Source of the DNA: Dokdonella koreensis DS-123
GTDB taxonomy: Bacteria > Pseudomonadota > Gammaproteobacteria > Xanthomonadales > Rhodanobacteraceae
Direction: 5' to 3'
Length of the DNA stretch: 64,000 nt
NCBI RefSeq assembly: GCF_001632775.1
Contig: NZ_CP015249.1
Span: 4,320,686 to 4,384,685, forward strand
Program-made: the position numbers and the translations under genes
The notes under the pieces: model-generated
What the model was told of the DNA's origin: nothing
The model's input: the letters and a program-made list of their open reading frames with translations, nothing else
The model's database searches: none
Shown: positions 62,935 through 64,000 of the stretch, one piece after another
Position numbering within the stretch: the stretch's first letter is position 1
Layout: every line of letters starts with the position of its first letter

Positions 62935-64000
62935 ATGCAGCTCTCCGCCGACCTGGAAGACCGCCTGGCCCGTATCGGCTGGCGCACGCTGGCCCTGCCG
63001 GACGATGCGCCCGCCGACGCGTTCCCGGCCCGGGTCAGCGCCCAGCACCGTGCCGGCTACCAGCTGGACGACGGCGCCGCCACCTTCAACGCCCAACCGG
63101 CGCCACGCTTCCTCAAGGCCGGCGCCGATCCGCTGGAGCGGCCCGCGGTCGGCGATTTCGTGCTGGTCGTTCCCGGCACGCCGCCGCAGATCGAGCGCGT
63201 GTTGCCGCGGCGCACCGTGCTCAGCCGCGCGGCGGCCGGTGAGCGCCACCAGCGCCAGATCATCGCCACCAATGTCGACCACGTCTTCGTCGTGACGGGC
63301 CTGGACGGGGATTTCAATCCGGCGCGCATCGAGCGCTACCTGCTGCTGGTCGCCGAGAGCGGGGCGTTGCCGGTGGTCGTGCTGACCAAGGCCGACCAGG
63401 CGCACGACGCGGCGGCCGCCATTGCCGAACTGCGCCGGCGCGTGCCGCCACCGGTCGAGATCCTGGCCGTCAACGCCAAGTCGCCCGACAGCGTCGCGCC
63501 GCTGCTGGCCTGGCTGCGACCGGGCGACAGCGCGGTCCTGGTCGGCTCCTCGGGCGCCGGCAAGTCGACCCTGACCAACAGCCTGCTCGGCCAGTCACGC
63601 CAGGCCACCGGCGCGGTGCGCGAGAACGACAGCCGCGGCCGCCACACCACCACGCATCGTGCGCTGCTGCGCCTGCCGTCCGGCGGCTGCCTGATCGACA
63701 CGCCGGGCATGCGCGAGATCAAGCTCACCGGCGAGGAGAGCCTGGACGGCAGCCAGTTCGCCGACATCGAGGAACTGGCCCAGCGCTGCCGGTTCGGCGA
63801 CTGCGCCCACGCCAGCGAGCCCGGTTGCGCGGTCCGCGCGGCCCTGGCCGAGGGCCGGCTCGACCCGGCGCGCTGGCAGAACTACCTCAAGCTGCGCGAC
63901 GAACTGGCCGCCGCCGCCGACAGCCTCGAAGCGCAGCTGCGGCGCAAGAGCGAGGCGCGCGTGCTGACCAAGGCGCTCGGCCGGCGGCTCAACGAGAAGT
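62935..64000 (+). CDS. rsgA: Ribosome small-subunit GTPase RsgA (C-terminus beyond window)
   Basis: A GTPase that checks late assembly of the 30S subunit. The visible 355 residues have an OB-fold (about 30-100), then a circularly permuted G domain in which TKAD (G4, 151-154) precedes GSSGAGKS (G1, 204-211) and DTPGMRE (G3). Switch RENDSRGRHTTTHR follows G1. The zinc-binding region is CRFGDCAHASEPGC (Cys-x4-Cys-x-His-x5-Cys form). Only the helical tail is cut at base 64000. The message is probably leaderless or has a one-base leader. Confidence 0.95.
   Translation, partial: MQLSADLEDRLARIGWRTLALPDDAPADAFPARVSAQHRAGYQLDDGAATFNAQPAPRFLKAGADPLERPAVGDFVLVVPGTPPQIERVLPRRTVLSRAAAGERHQRQIIATNVDHVFVVTGLDGDFNPARIERYLLLVAESGALPVVVLTKADQAHDAAAAIAELRRRVPPPVEILAVNAKSPDSVAPLLAWLRPGDSAVLVGSSGAGKSTLTNSLLGQSRQATGAVRENDSRGRHTTTHRALLRLPSGGCLIDTPGMREIKLTGEESLDGSQFADIEELAQRCRFGDCAHASEPGCAVRAALAEGRLDPARWQNYLKLRDELAAAADSLEAQLRRKSEARVLTKALGRRLNEK

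Overview
The window is very GC-rich chromosomal DNA (near 70% by eye, not computed) from a gammaproteobacterium, most likely of the Lysobacterales/Xanthomonadales and perhaps Rhodanobacteraceae. The evidence is the ubiJ-ubiB pair, the rhodanese-secB-gpsA-trmL block, a YajQ-type protein, a Grx4-type glutaredoxin and the ECF sigma/kinase pair. The genus is an inference. I saw no tRNA, rRNA, CRISPR array, insertion sequence or phage gene.

Layout. Positions 1-9585 hold a TonB-dependent receptor (cut at the left edge) behind an AraC regulator, a membrane-anchored winged-helix/propeller regulator, an AEC transporter, a SulP transporter and a DUF4199/LuxR pair. Positions 9843-18431 are mostly housekeeping: rhodanese, secB, gpsA, trmL, an M16 protease, two lipoproteins and a ketopantoate-reductase-like enzyme. 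They also hold a 51-residue protein behind a near-perfect sigma-54 promoter. Positions 18516-26092 hold a secreted hydrolase with repeat domains, an OleD-like reductase, an ECF sigma factor with its Ser/Thr kinase, and a secreted anchor-J-like protein. Positions 26311-31715 carry ubiJ, ubiB, a lipoprotein, truC, yajQ, arfB and an acyltransferase.

Positions 32050-36413 are the most distinctive locus: a ten-heme DmsE/MtrA-type cytochrome, an MtrB/PioB-type outer-membrane barrel and a diheme c4-type cytochrome. Together they look like a porin-cytochrome conduit moving electrons across the outer membrane. No extracellular MtrC-type cytochrome lies beside them. The leader holds two hairpins that cannot form together.

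Positions 36450-43549 hold an ABC exporter, a ferredoxin-NADP reductase-type flavoprotein and a four-gene Csu-type (archaic chaperone-usher) pilus operon with a good sigma-54 promoter. Positions 43804-48360 hold an Xre regulator between two related small membrane proteins, with twin palindromic operators, then a hydrolase apparently frameshifted in a C run, then a NatAB-like ABC exporter. Positions 48488-64000 hold two methyltransferases, a large membrane glycosyltransferase-like protein, a trans-sulfuration enzyme, a UbiA-family prenyl-phosphate enzyme beside a gingipain-type C25 peptidase, a glutaredoxin-carrier-rhodanese fusion, an OmpA-Ig protein, an SGNH hydrolase, an aminotransferase and rsgA (cut at the right edge).

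Regulation visible in the DNA: two sigma-54 sites, twin Xre operators, GC-rich hairpins at gene ends that lack U-tracts, and several genes whose -10 box places transcription start on or next to the start codon (leaderless).
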